DNA of 64,000 bases from Diatrype stigma. Taxonomy: Eukaryota > Ascomycota > Sordariomycetes > Xylariales > Diatrypaceae. The notes below the pieces were generated by a model. The model saw only the letters and a list, made by a program, of their open reading frames with translations. It was not told the origin of the DNA and searched no databases. Location of the stretch: NCBI GenBank assembly GCA_022225965.2, contig JAKJXP020000062.1, forward strand, positions 216,691-280,690, given 5' to 3'. Positions 1 to 12,200 of this stretch are shown here, in pieces. Each line of letters starts with the position of its first letter. Position 1 is the first letter of the stretch. Position numbers and translations under genes: made by a program.

Positions 1-173
1 ATAGTTTGCGAATCCCGCCGGCGCACACACAAATCCGGGCGCCCCCATATTCCAGTCCTATCTATGGAGTTTCTTGCTCACGTGTCTGTCATGCACTTCG
101 CTCGCCCCTGTGGTACAATCTCCTGTATTGCGAATCTCCGACTCCTTCTCGACTTCGATAATCAGCTGGCATC

Positions 174-1453
174 ATGGAATACCACAACCACTACGACCAC
201 AAAGCCAGAAAACATGACGGTGAGGGGGACGAGGAGCAGAAGGACGAGGAGGAAGCTGTCCTGGAGGGTGGTGAAGAATTAGCAGAAGCAGCAGAGACTG
301 CGACCTTGATGCCATCTGGGCATCACTCCAGCATCCGCACCGCACACCACTACCGACAGAGAACAGCGCCACTACCAGCGAGGAGAAAGTCGCATAGAGT
401 GCACTGCGTGCTCAACTTCATCCTGACAGCCGTCCTGCTCTGCTCTATTGCTTTCGTCTGGCTGCGCGACGCCGCGACGAGGCGGCAGTCCGCCTCCAGT
501 CCTGATGTCGAGCGCTACCACTACTACTGTATGTTGAGAAGCTGGATTTTCCCCTTCCTTCCGGCAGATAGATGGATGCATGGGATGGGCAGTTAGCCAG
601 TTTCGTGCGCTTCTGGTCTTACTTTGCTTTGCTTACAACAAAACCAACAAATTAGCTCCCGCTCTCGAGGCCACAAAGCACGGATCGCGCATCACGCATT
701 TCAACCACACCAAGTGGTCGCCGTTCAGCCCGAGCAAAAGCACCACGCTAGACTACGTCAACGGCAACTGGTCTGCACTCTTGCGCAGTACGTACCTATG
801 TCCCCAACCCCAGGGTAGCCAGCCCATGTTATTCCATCGCCGCGAGCTGACCACAACCCCCCTCCTCAGCCGGCATGATAAGCCTCAGCGAAGCAGAGCT
901 GCGCCGCGCCGGCGCACCACCCGACTCCGTGCGCCTGCCTCCCGAGTCCTCCGGGGGCTACCTGGCCTACCTAGCCAGCCACCACCACCTGCACTGCCTG
1001 TACCTGCTGCACCAGAGCCTGCACGCGTCGCACTACGAGCAGACGGGCGAGGGGATGTGGGCCGCGTCCATGTCGGCGGAGCGGCGCGTCTCGCACTGGG
1101 ACCACTGCGTCGAGGCGCTGCGCCAGTACGTGGTGTGCGAGGCGGACGCCACCGTCGTCACGCACAGCTGGTTCGAGGGCTACGACAAGCCTGTCGCGAG
1201 CCAGGCGAACCCGCGGCGCTGCGCCGACTGGGACGCCCATTTTCGGTGGCAGCTCGACCGGCAGGTTACCGCTCCTCCTGCTTCTCCTCCTGCTTCTGCG
1301 CCGGGCCAGGACGAGGGCGAAGGTGGGGAGGATAAGGGGGAGGAGGGACACCATCAGATGTGGTCGCTGAAGAAGCCACCCGGCGCCGTCGAGAGACCCG
1401 TGTTGCCTGTCGAACCGCCCCCGGGGTCCATGTCGATGTACCTTCCGGTGTAG
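174..1453 (+). CDS. UstYa-like (DUF3328) membrane protein
   Basis: Three exons, 174-528, 656-787 and 870-1453, join in phase into a 356-residue protein; introns are 127 and 82 nt. An acidic and His-rich N-terminus precedes one membrane helix at about residues 79-97, giving a type II topology. The conserved 'SP' start and GMISLSEAEL block follow. Two HxxHC motifs (HHLHC at ~201-205, HWDHC at ~238-242) are the family hallmark and proposed metal or catalytic site. UstYa-family proteins are oxidases or cyclases acting on ribosomal peptides (ustiloxin, cyclochlorotine, dikaritins) and other secondary metabolites. No precursor peptide or other cluster gene is visible to the right; the left side lies outside the window. 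The low-complexity Pro/Glu/Gly tail (~290-325) is longer than usual. Family assignment is firm; the substrate is unknown. Confidence 0.88.
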
Positions 1454-2571
1454 GGGTAGTGTGCAGGCACAAGCACAAGCACGAGCACATGTAGAACATA
1501 TTTACTGAGTACATACATAACGTTACCGGCATCCGAAACCATTGCATCCATGTCGTGACTTGCAGGTTTTCGCACGTACGTTAGGTCCTTCGATATGCAC
1601 GTAAAAAAGCTCGCGTCATTCTCTGTAGGATTATAGGTATGATGGATGACGCTCTTTCAGCCAGTCGGATCGTGCATGTCTCAGATATTAACGCTCGGCA
1701 CTTCAATCCCAGGGGGCTAGTCTAGGTAGTTTATAGTCGGTGGGGGTGGGGGTTCAGGGGTCAAGAGAGGAGAATATCCACTCAGACGTAAGAAGTAAGT
1801 GGGATGGCCATCTATCGATGTGATTCGCTGCTCTGTCACGGTTGATCGTTGATAGGCACAGGGGTTAGTGGTGGAGTCGACCCCATTGATCTTCGCAGAT
1901 AATATTTCTCCCACCTACCACGGAGCTTATCTCCATACGGCAGGCATTCTTTAAAAAGTTGTGTTCCATTGGCTGGAAATACCATCATCTGGTGAAATAT
2001 ATACAAGGTTACGTTGATGGAAGGTTACTTACGTTATGCCGCTCAAGAGTGCCAGCCGGGATCAAACGGTAATACTACTCTGACTTACTCCCTGACTGAA
2101 AAATTCCAATAGGCCGGCAGCATTGACTTTCTTACGCAAAGCTTTCGGAACCATTGGCCATGGCCGTTCTCAGGCGAACCATAAGACCTTCCAAGACCTT
2201 CCCTAGTTATTGAACTATCATGGTGTAGTCCTTGCTGCTATTGGTACCCGGCCTGTCAGCTTCGCCTTTAGTACTATACGTGCTTCTTCCGCATAGAGCT
2301 TGGGTCATATGAACCAGACACTCAGCTTACTACCATTCTCCCATTGTAAACCGGGGGTGGGGTAGTAAGTAGTAGTATGCATCGTCCATAGCTCTCTCCT
2401 ACATGGACTAGTTGGACGATTATACACTGCATACAATGTTGGGCTAATACATAAGATGGCAATCTAGCAAGCTATGTATATCATGGTTCCAGTGCCTCAA
2501 ATACCACGATGCAGACCGTAGCCCAGCCCCAAAAACATCATAACCACGCACGCACATATCACGTAGAGAAC
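1454..2571. other. Intergenic, no gene seen
   Basis: About 1.1 kb between the UstYa-like gene and the convergent ipa-type gene. It must hold both 3' UTRs. No open frame here has family similarity I recognise. Confidence 0.5.
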
Positions 2572-4820
2572 CTAAGTTGCCGTGAAAGTCTGCTCCGCCC
2601 ACCCATACACCTTCTTCAGACGGCGGCCGTAAATGAGGAGCAGATAGCCCTCAATATTAGACTTGTGTGGTCTGTGGAACGTTACCGATCTCTGCACGGC
2701 TACGTTCTCGGGCGGGTAAAACGTGTACACCGACCCGAACTTCGGCATGACCGAGAATCTCAGGTCCGCCATAGCTGCTTCGAAGTCAACCCACGTGATG
2801 GATCCTCGAGACTCAGCCCGGGAAAATAAAGTGGCGAAGACTCGGACAGTCGAAGGCTTCACCTTGAAGGTCTGTGGTTCCGTGGTTGCTTTATCAGATT
2901 CTTCAGAAATAGAAGCTTGCTCCTGGGAAGTAATCTCGTATATGGTTGAATGAGTGGGCCGAGTCTTTTCCTTCTGTCTTCTCTGCTGCACCCGTACTTC
3001 CTGGGGCTGTGAGTCCTCGGTCGGCAAGGGCACAAATTCAGCTGACGCTTTGGCCTGCTGTTTAGCCTGCTGCTCACTCTTGGTTTTCAGCTGTTCTTCG
3101 AGACGAGCAACACAATCTTCAACCAGATCCTGGTACAGGAATCCCATTTTTGTGCCCGTCTTCTCAACAATGAATTGGTCAAGCGCTTTCAAGGCGCCCT
3201 CGGTCATTCCAGGCTCTAGGAGGTTGGCGATTGGAACCGCGAAACCAGTCAGGTCGATCTCTAGTTTCAGGCGGTTTAGCTCGGCTTCCAGCTCCGCCGA
3301 TCGGGACACGAACAGCTGCCCTTTCTTCCTGTTGAAAGAGGGAATCGAGATGGTGGGATGTAGAGAATGGATGAACCCTATGATGACGGCCAGATCAAAG
3401 AGTGCATCGACCTCCCGTTCCTGCAATGACTGTCGATCCAATGGGTGAGACTTTTGAAACTCGTCAAGCTCCCTGATCCAATGGACCGCTTTTGTTGCGG
3501 TGGTCTCCGGTTGACATAAACGTAACATGTAATGTAGCTGAGGGTCCTTCCGAATTAGAGACTCAGGGTCGCCCTTGATGCCCACACGTGCATTCCCGTT
3601 GTCTTGAGCGTTGGATATTCGCTTGAACCATTTTCGGCCGGTACCTGTCGCAACATGGCGCCTGAACACAGTCTGTGCACGGGTATACTCTAAGTGGCAC
3701 AAGTTGGAGATTTCTTGAAGAATGAGTGTCTGTTGAGATTTGATTGAGCAGCACTTGAAGAGTTCCAGCAGACGACACATATAGTTCCAGATCGCAGCCC
3801 CTCGAACTGCATTATGGACCGCTTCCAACGTTGCAGCACTGATGTATCTATCAGTATGCGCTGGCAAGCTGCGGCCTTTCTCATCCTATAACTCATAGTC
3901 AGTAAGAGAAATCTACTTTTAGTGCTGTGGCTCTGGAGCCGGACATCAAACAGTGAAGTGAAACATCCACGAATACTACTTACTTGAACAAGTTCAAGAC
4001 TGCTAAAGAACCAAGTGTTGACAACGTGCTCAAACACAACGGGCTCTGTGCAGATAAGGTTCAAGACGTCGGCAAGCAGTGCTTTCTGGTCGAGGGCGCT
4101 GTTGTGGAGATCAGGGAGGTCAAGCTTGGATGGTGTAGGCTGAATAGAGAGTTTGGACAGGGCGGCTGATGCCACATCGGCTGATTTCTTAGGCAACTTC
4201 TTTTGGGTTCTAGTAGTAGAACCCTCCTCTAGGATATCCTCAATGATGATGGTGAGTGATTGCAATAAGTAAAGTTGCCTAGTCAGTATCAACTCGCCAG
4301 TTGCTTGAGGGATACATGCGCCAATCTTGATTGCGGGCATGAATGCTTGCAGGGATTTTTCTTTGTCCTTAAAAAGCTCGTATGAATCTCCATACATATC
4401 ATCGCTTACGAACATGGTCCAGCAATCTGTGTAAGTTTTGACATTCCTTAGGTTTTTCGTCAGCATCATCTCCCTGATCAATTCGTAGTCTCCTGGTCTA
4501 CCGTTGAAACCATCGTGGTATTGATCAAGAAGGGACGTCGTAGCTCGATGATGCAGCATTTGTAGGAGGAAGTCGGATTTTGGTGCTGTGATGTCACGCA
4601 GATTCCATTCTGGTATCATCTTGTACGCACCCTCCAACGAGATATCATTGGAGTGCTTCAGAACAACGCCATCTGCTGCACCAGCTTTCAACACTTTTGT
4701 GCGTTGGGCTTCGCTTAGGGAACGCCATATCTGCGTAATCTTTGGACCATGAACTTGGTATCTACGGCCGAGATCGCGGTGGAGATCTTTCAACACATCT
4801 GTGTTCCGAGGTCCGTCCAT
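2572..4820 (-). CDS. Large conserved fungal protein ('ipa'-type), function unknown
   Basis: Exon 1 is 4820-3984 and exon 2 is 3885-2572, with a 98-nt intron (GTAAGT donor, TATAG acceptor) in phase 0, giving 716 residues. It starts at an ATG. The protein is predicted soluble, without signal peptide or membrane helix. Proteins of this kind recur in Sordariomycetes, often labelled 'ipa protein' or hypothetical; I know of no assigned activity. The middle (~530-590) is a Gln/Lys/Glu-rich linker. The last ~90 residues (623-716) form a compact conserved module with ITWVDFEAAMADL, FGSVYTFYPPE and TFHRPH followed by a basic helix ending YGW. That order resembles the HicA-like dsRNA-binding fold (helix, strand hairpin with Gly-Ser, then a His strand); this resemblance is my inference. 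Expression is convergent with the UstYa-like gene. Confidence 0.82.
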
Positions 4821-5869
4821 CCTCGACTTGACGGTATCACCTTCGTTTTGATCGTGAATCCAACCGTAACGTGGTTGCGGCGAAGGTGAAGGCAGAGGTG
4901 ATGGTGATGGTGAAGGTGGAGAAGAGAAATGTTTCGTGACTTACGTCGGTACGGCAATAGGTACGTACTGTAACAATGTACGTACATGTATGTATATACA
5001 TACATGGGCTGTACCTAGTATGTGCATCGTAGTCAGTAGCTAACAGGTAGTTAGACGCTGACTAAGGTTATAAACATTCAACATCCAAGTGCGGTGGCTG
5101 GAGTGAGGCTTATGCTCGCCGGACATGTGGCTGTCGCAGCTATACATATAGCCGGGTTGAAGGTTGATTGCACATAACCATTCTAGAAACTGCTTGAGCC
5201 TCACGAATACTGGAGGTTACTGGATATGCAGAGGTAGGAATTAATAGTCCTGTAGGCTCTTTTTTAATTATATAACACTGACTAAATGATAGTGAAAGTA
5301 CTTTGTATCACTCAGGGGCTTTGTGCCCGCACTGCCCGGAATGACAGAAAAGCTGGCAGCTGCTAAGGGGGAGGAAAGAAATAGAATGTTTCTTGTCGCT
5401 CGATTCATATGGAAGATACAGGTAGAGAAAAGAAAAGACATCTTCTATAGCCGTGAAAGCTTCCACTAGTGCATATACGAAATCCATATGGACCCCTACA
5501 GCTCCGTAGTACATCTTCCCATGACAAGATAAAACATGTAACGAATGCGCTCCATTCATAATCTTCTAGGGGTACGAGAGTGTCCTTACACATATGGAGG
5601 ATGAATAGGTGGGATATGATTCGTTTCTCCTCCCAGGACTACTACCGAGGCTTCCAAATCGTATGCGCGCCTTTCCTGCAAGGCCATAGTTGCATGGATC
5701 CTGTGTATAATATCCTATGTGATCGGATAAGCGTCAGCTCAGGCCATGGTGATGTAAACAGGAATGAAATGTGCCAAGAGCGAAGGAACTTGCTATTCTT
5801 ACCACGGCAGGGGGCGCTTTTAGGCCGTCACCATCATCTCCCCGTTAATCTTCTGCTTACTCCATCTCC
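4821..5869. other. Intergenic with short inverted repeat
   Basis: About 1 kb upstream of the ipa-type gene. It holds purine-rich GGTGAT/GGTGAA triplet repeats (4885-4920), probably in the 5' leader of that gene, and an ATGTA/TACAT palindrome near 4975-5007. No coding sequence was recognised. Confidence 0.4.
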
Positions 5870-6109
5870 TCATTTTGTAGGAAAGTCGCAGTCGGATTCG
5901 CCGTCGCAGCATAGGCGAAAGTGTGAGAGGTGCTCGGAGATGGAGCCTGCCTTGCAATCATCGCCGTCGGTGAAAACTCCGTGAAACATGTCGCAGCACC
6001 ATTCAGTGCCTCCGTCGTGCTTGGTGCCGTTCACGTAGCATTTGCAAGCCAGAGAGGGCGTCGAGAACATGGCAGCAACGGCCACGGCGACGATGGTGTA
6101 GAACTTCAT
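5870..6109 (-). CDS. Small secreted cysteine-rich protein (effector-like)
   Basis: A single exon of 79 residues. I start at the ATG at 6109 because it opens directly into a signal peptide: MKFYTIV, then a hydrophobic Ala/Val stretch, with likely cleavage after SLA at ~21. The mature part of ~58 residues has eight cysteines arranged C-x-C, CC, C, CC, C, enough for four disulfides, and is acidic. Such proteins are typical secreted fungal effectors or defensin-like small proteins, but I do not recognise a named family. The gene is isolated, with ~7.6 kb of gene-free DNA upstream. A TATA-like element lies ~130 bp 5' of the ATG. Secretion is well supported by sequence; the role is unknown. Confidence 0.78.
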   Translation of the reverse strand: MKFYTIVAVAVAAMFSTPSLACKCYVNGTKHDGGTEWCCDMFHGVFTDGDDCKAGSISEHLSHFRLCCDGESDCDFPTK

Positions 6110-6236
6110 TGTGGGGGCTTGAGGTAGTAACAAATGGTATTATGGTTGGTCAAAAGTGATGAGGTTCTTCAGTAGGTGGAAAGTGCTGGTTGGTTTGGAT
6201 GATCTAAACATCGAAGGACTGCGTGCGAAGTATGGA

Positions 6237-6244
6237 CTTTATAA
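6237..6244 (-). promoter_or_regulatory. TATA-like element of the secreted protein gene
   Basis: TTATAAAG on the minus strand, about 130 bp before the ATG of the small secreted protein. Spacing fits a core promoter, but the motif alone is weak evidence. Confidence 0.3.
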
Positions 6245-9200
6245 CCGTTTGCGCCGAACTTTCTTATCTCATAGCTCCGTGAAGTCGATAACTATAGACT
6301 TGCAGTTGTTCTGAACACCTGACAGTTTAATTACTGCTAACTGTTATTCCCTGATACATTACCACTCTGGGATATTCAGTGGGGATATTACACATCGTAT
6401 CACGGCTGCGCATTGTTAGATGGTTCTACGGGTATCATTGCTAATGTCTCACGATCATAAAAAACCCCATGGGAAGCTCCAATATGTAGTGTTAGTTCCC
6501 GGCCCCAGCATAGCAGTTGGTTGGCGGAGGTGAAAGGTGCTTAGGCATAACTAATTACAATGGTTGTAGTAGATAGAAAGGCAAAGAACTACATTACGTT
6601 GAACTGTGTAAATTCTCTCCAGTTCAGGGAATCCTCTCCCTTTAACATAGTTATATATCATATAGTTACTTAGTAATTAGCCTGTTTCGGGCGATTAAGC
6701 TTTAACGGTATATGAACTATAGAAACCTATAAACTTTCCGAGCTTCCATAAGGTTTTTGGATCTGTATCAGCTCACTCGTAAGCTTTATATCATGCGAGC
6801 ATCTGGATAGTTCAACATATATACCATTATATTGGTTAGTACTACGACTTAAAATAGTTCTATACCCCTTCTGATAGGGGCATGGTGGCTCGGTGGTAGT
6901 GGTCCGGACCTCCCATGACACCCCAGAGTTTTATTTCTCTAGAAAATAGCACCAGTATGGCTTGTATGTACCATAATAGCTATGATTCGGAGTTGGGGAC
7001 TTACGGATTTACGGGGTCGGTGGCTTAAGGGTACAGTGATCTCGTAGTTGCCGTGACATGTAGTGTTTAACAACTCAGTGGTTCATACATAGAGCATATG
7101 TGACTATAAGAGATTTGATTTAGGCTGGGCATTGACTTCCATCAAACAACGTGGCCTGTGGGCTTTGAAGTGCAATGATACGTCTATTTAATGAGATAGT
7201 AAAAGCGGCGTGGTACCAGAGAATTGGGAACGCCATACCGCCGGGTATTGTACCTTTATGTGTGAGTGGTCGGTATGCGAATATATAGTTCAGTAACTCC
7301 GTGTCCCCCTGTATTCATTGCCCATGCTATCAATTGGGGGTGTGCCATGATCAGTCGCCGTCCCAATAGTAAACGCTAACGGCTGGTAACCGAAGTCTGC
7401 TCTAAGACACCGGACTATATATCATTGACCACTATATTAAGAGCAGCGAAACGAATGTCCAAGGGTTCATGGGGGTAAAGTCTCGGTCCATTCCTTGGAA
7501 CCTTGATACCAAACCTGCATCTGCTGCACCATAATGGACGGCTTATTAGGCACTGTGACGGCTTGTTCCTCCATGGAAGAAGAGGGTACGATCCGATAGT
7601 TCGCCAGGGCATGTAACTACCTATGCAGCATGGCCCAGCATGCATTGAGCAGCCCATATTAAGTTCTTTATAACTAGTAGTAGTTCAAGGGCATCTTGGA
7701 GTCGAGCTATGTCCTGGAAGGAGGCATGTATTTGGTTTCTCCCCGCCTTTTGGCAACATGGTCCGGGGTATAGTCTTCACTGCTGCCATTGCCATCACCA
7801 TCCTGCCGGTTTGAAATTATCAAGGTCATGTCCTTTTGTTTAGTCCTATTCATCTTGTTGCTCTGCTGATCTTCCACGTCAATTTGACGCCGGCAACCGC
7901 TAAGAGCTTTCGATTTCTTCCGACGGTCGACTTTCTTCTTAGTCGCCTGACATTGTGTATGTGCGTGGGTATAGTCTTGTGTTTTGGCGCACGCTGCAGC
8001 ATCTCTCCTTACTCCTGACCAGGGTATCCACTAGGTTGTGGAGGGCAGCTGCGGCTATATAGGGAGCTGCTTCCTCCCCTATAGCTTCCATAGGTCAGGA
8101 GTTGCTCTGTTTCTTTTCTTCCCCCTACCCAGCAGCTGTTCCATCACCCCGGGCCCAAACCCCCTGGCACCCGGTCAACATGGGCGATGCGGCCACGCTG
8201 ACGCCAAGCATTCTCGATAGGGGCATCACTACTTGATCCCACATGTATGGGTGTTTCATGAAAAGAAGCTCTCGTCTAGTCGTGGCATGCGGGTTTGAGT
8301 TACCCCAGATTATCAGTTCTGCCCTGTAGGTAGATCACCAGCGCAAGGTCGAATGGCAGATGCTGGAAAGCCTCCGCATTGATGACACGAAATGTGCAAG
8401 TGGTATGATGGCCAACGACCTACCGATACACGGGGGTCTAGCATTGACCACACCTCGGCTTCTAACGACACCTCCGATCGCCTTCAGACCTCTATGCGAC
8501 GATAGCTACGTATTTCAAGCTTACGACCTCGGCATATACGTGAAGGTCTCTATAGATAAGAGAGGGGAGCGAGCGAAGATCGATGATTGATCGACCGTCA
8601 CTTATCTCAATGACTAACGCTAAAAACTGCTATGCTCATGCTCATGTTGTCCGAGGTTCTGTTCTGTAGGTATGCTTTTACGATTTCGGTCCTCCCATTC
8701 CCAATGAAGTGGTTTGTGGCCTCAGGCCTGCCGCCTGCGCTTTGCAGATGCCAAGCGGTAGATGCCAAGCGGTGTACACATAGAACGGGATCTTAATAGG
8801 ATCCACGTAGTTACACCTAAGGCTTACGTCGTTCCTTTGTCCGCCGGAGGTATTCGCGTCAATTGGGCTCGAGGTGGCAGCTAACACGACTTAGTAAGTT
8901 GAGGAGTTATAGGATTTCCCCGAATAGGAAGGCCATGCTAAGTCTATTGTGGGTGTCGGTCGGTGCATGTGCCATGCATGTCAGCACCCAAGGATTGCCG
9001 GCTCTCGTAGGTGGGCTGGTGGGCTGGTGGGCTTGGGCTTGCCTTGTAAAGACGCACCCCAGAGTCCCAGGCTTGGCACCGGTTCGCCTATAGATCGATG
9101 CGCTGTTACCAGCGTTGGAGGGGCCTATGGAGGGGTTAACTAGGGAAATCAGATATTAGGTACCTACAGCAATGACAATGGCAATGGCAAAATAGCAACC

Positions 9201-12200
9201 CCGGCAGCTAGGAGGCACCGCGTCTTGTGATTGGTGCCGAAGGCTCAATCTGGTGCGAAAATCGGCCCAGAGATCAATCACATGCGACGACAGGTGGTTG
9301 AATACACAAGCGTATGTAAATTAAACAAAAAAGACTATTATACTATTACCTAGTCTATTACCTATACCTAGACTACGACTACGGATTCGGGATAGGAATA
9401 GATCATCGTAGGACGACCGACAGGGCTCATTCGGTAGGTGACCCAAAGCTAGAAGGCCGCATCGCACCATATCGCATTGGCAGGAATGTTCCCACCACCA
9501 CTAGCTAAACACACGCTCAATCCGTGGGATCCCAAGCCGCAACTACATGCTGCATGTGTCGTTAGAGAGGATCTGACGTGAGTCCATCACGACGAAAGAC
9601 CCACCAACCCACCACCGCCCACCACCGGGACTAGCTCAACTTCGCATTGCCCTTTGAAGGCATCGTTGGCAGCCTTTTTGTTGAGCTACCTACTTCGTAC
9701 ATACCTGCGGTAGCTACAGTAATACCGCATGATCGTCGAGGGTCTGCATAATCCACACCCACCCACAAGCTTGACGCGGGGATGAGGCGTTCGGCAGTGG
9801 ATGTCGATGTGGATGTCGGGTGTAAGCCAAGCTCCAATCCTGCATCTATCGCCCCGGTGGAACGGATGGCTGTGCTGCAGATAAAAAGACCCGGCTCTGC
9901 CTCCCTACGTACTGCTGGAGCAGAGCCGTGCGACAGAGCATTCCCGCAGAAAGAACATGCACCTGAGGATATACCATTGGCCGACTGATAGCTGAGACGC
10001 CGCATCGAATCTGCTCTGGGTTCATAATCACGATGTCGATCTTCAACATGCGAGGGAACAGCAACAAGCAATATAGGAGGAGGCGAATGTTCTGGCACGT
10101 TATGATGAACTACTTGACAGTCGTCATGGGTGAGTGTCTTGCTCCTAGGAGACTCTGGCTGTGATCTCGCTAACCACTGAGGTTTGGGTTTCAGGGGCAA
10201 CAATCACTCAATAAGAGCCGTGACTATGACGGACGAGAGACGATTCAAGGCAACAGCTACTACGGGTTCCATATGTGCAGTTAGGGGACCGCTGATCCTC
10301 GATACTATCAAGAGTAGCACTGGGGAGAGTCAACAGAGAGCCACCTAGGCCACCATGGACTTACGAGACGGAGCTCCCAAATCTATCTCATACTACAACC
10401 AGCGATAACATCCGAAGTACAACCCAACCATAGATGTATGACATGATATCGACAAGTCTCGTGTCTACAATGACCCCCTGCCGGCAACTCATCGACGGAC
10501 AGAACAGGATGCCCAGGGCTCGGGCGCAATTCTTCGGAGAAAGCTCAAGCACTCGAAAAACGAAATGGTGGATGGCAGTATATATTACGTTCTATATAAC
10601 TACGAAGTAGCTGGTGGCGATACATATACTTGGGATAACTAGATAGCGAGGCGTTTTTCGGCAATATTCGGCGTTCAGCTGCTTTCAAGACCAGGTCATG
10701 CACATACAATGTCGCCACGGCGTATAGTATTCAACCAGCAATGTCACAGTTGGGAAGTAGCTGGGCAATAGAAACCTTTGAAGGCTACTTCCCCCTATCT
10801 AATTACCTCATGCGTTGAAATGTATGATAAGATGATGGCAAACACACTGCATGTCCCGAAATCGCATGTTAAAATCGATAAGCGTATTTTTATAGAAACC
10901 AAGTCCCTCTTGAGCACGTGTTTCATCGCCTCGGTGAATTGTCCAAGTGCACATGAAAGAACTCAATACCTTAGGTCTATATGTTTCCGCTATGGTTTAT
11001 GTAAGCTTGTTGGGCTTCCGTAAGCTCAACATTCGGGATAGGGGGGAACACAGCCACAACCCAACCACATGCCTACCAGCTTACAGGATCGTGGGGGGCA
11101 AAACTAATACATGAATAAAAAATGAAATAAAAAAACAGAAAGGAAAATAAACCACAATGGACACAGCAAACGTCTGCAACTACTTGTGAACCATCACAGA
11201 AACTAAAGTGGTACTCCCATGGCTTTATCTGGTAGTCTAATCACCGCCGAGTGATACCAGAGGGCCATAGCACTTGAGATATCAATCACATCACGCACCT
11301 TCCACCCCCCTCATTACATCAACCTTCGGGATCGGCGATTACTGTATACCATACAGCATCCGGACGCTACCTCAAACTCTAAATGCCTACCAGAGCGGCC
11401 CTCAAACCAAGAAGAGGATCCAAAGTGGTTGACAGCGGCGCTTTCGCGGCAGTATCGAATCTCGCTCGACCTTACGAACTAACTATCCAGAAACGCCGTT
11501 GGGTAGGGCTAGTCGGTATCTACCGGGCTGGGCGGCAATCTGTCTAGGTCGTTCTCATGTCGTTACGTAGGAAGCCGGCGCACGTGCTACGAACGTGCCG
11601 CTCGAAAGCTAATAGGGGCAGCAGAAACGGTGTCCAGGCGCACCAATCATCTCCCTGTCCTACTTCAATCCCCCGCCCCCCTTTTCGCCACCGTTGGTTA
11701 GAAGCGCGGGAAGGAGCGTCTATTTTAACTAGTTGTGGTAGGTAGCCGGACCAGAACCCTGGGTTGAGCAAGTAACACCTAGACGTCAGGTAAACCCACA
11801 GGACCAGTCCGTGACCAACCAACCGAGCAATGTGTAGCTGAATCGGCGATGAGAGCTAGGGTGGTTTAACCAATATGTGACAGTCACATTTGCCCTGAAA
11901 CGCGATCTCGATTGAACCTACCCGGAATTACATCTGACTCATGAAAACGCACCACCGCACCGGTATGTGGTTCCTTGTCATGACAATTCCCACGTGGCAA
12001 TCATGAGTACGTTCGCATGTGCCTGCATGCATAGCGTTTGGATCTGGTATACAGAGATCTGGCCATGTGGTGGGTAGTCTAGGCAGACGGCTAGATGACT
12101 AGAGATAGATCACGAGAACCCGGCACTTCGTCCTCTCAAACGACGGGATGCTATCCGACTACCATAGTGAAGGAGGTCAGATAAGCTACCTATGGCTAGG

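Noticed and set aside
580..1335. 251-codon plus-strand frame
   Set aside because: It overlaps the UstYa-like gene in another frame and is an Arg/Pro-rich shadow of GC-rich coding DNA.
2954..3448. 164-codon plus-strand frame
   Set aside because: Antisense shadow of exon 2 of the ipa-type gene.
9631..10203. 190-codon minus-strand open frame
   Set aside because: It opens without ATG, has no domain, signal or splice support, and its composition is not protein-like.
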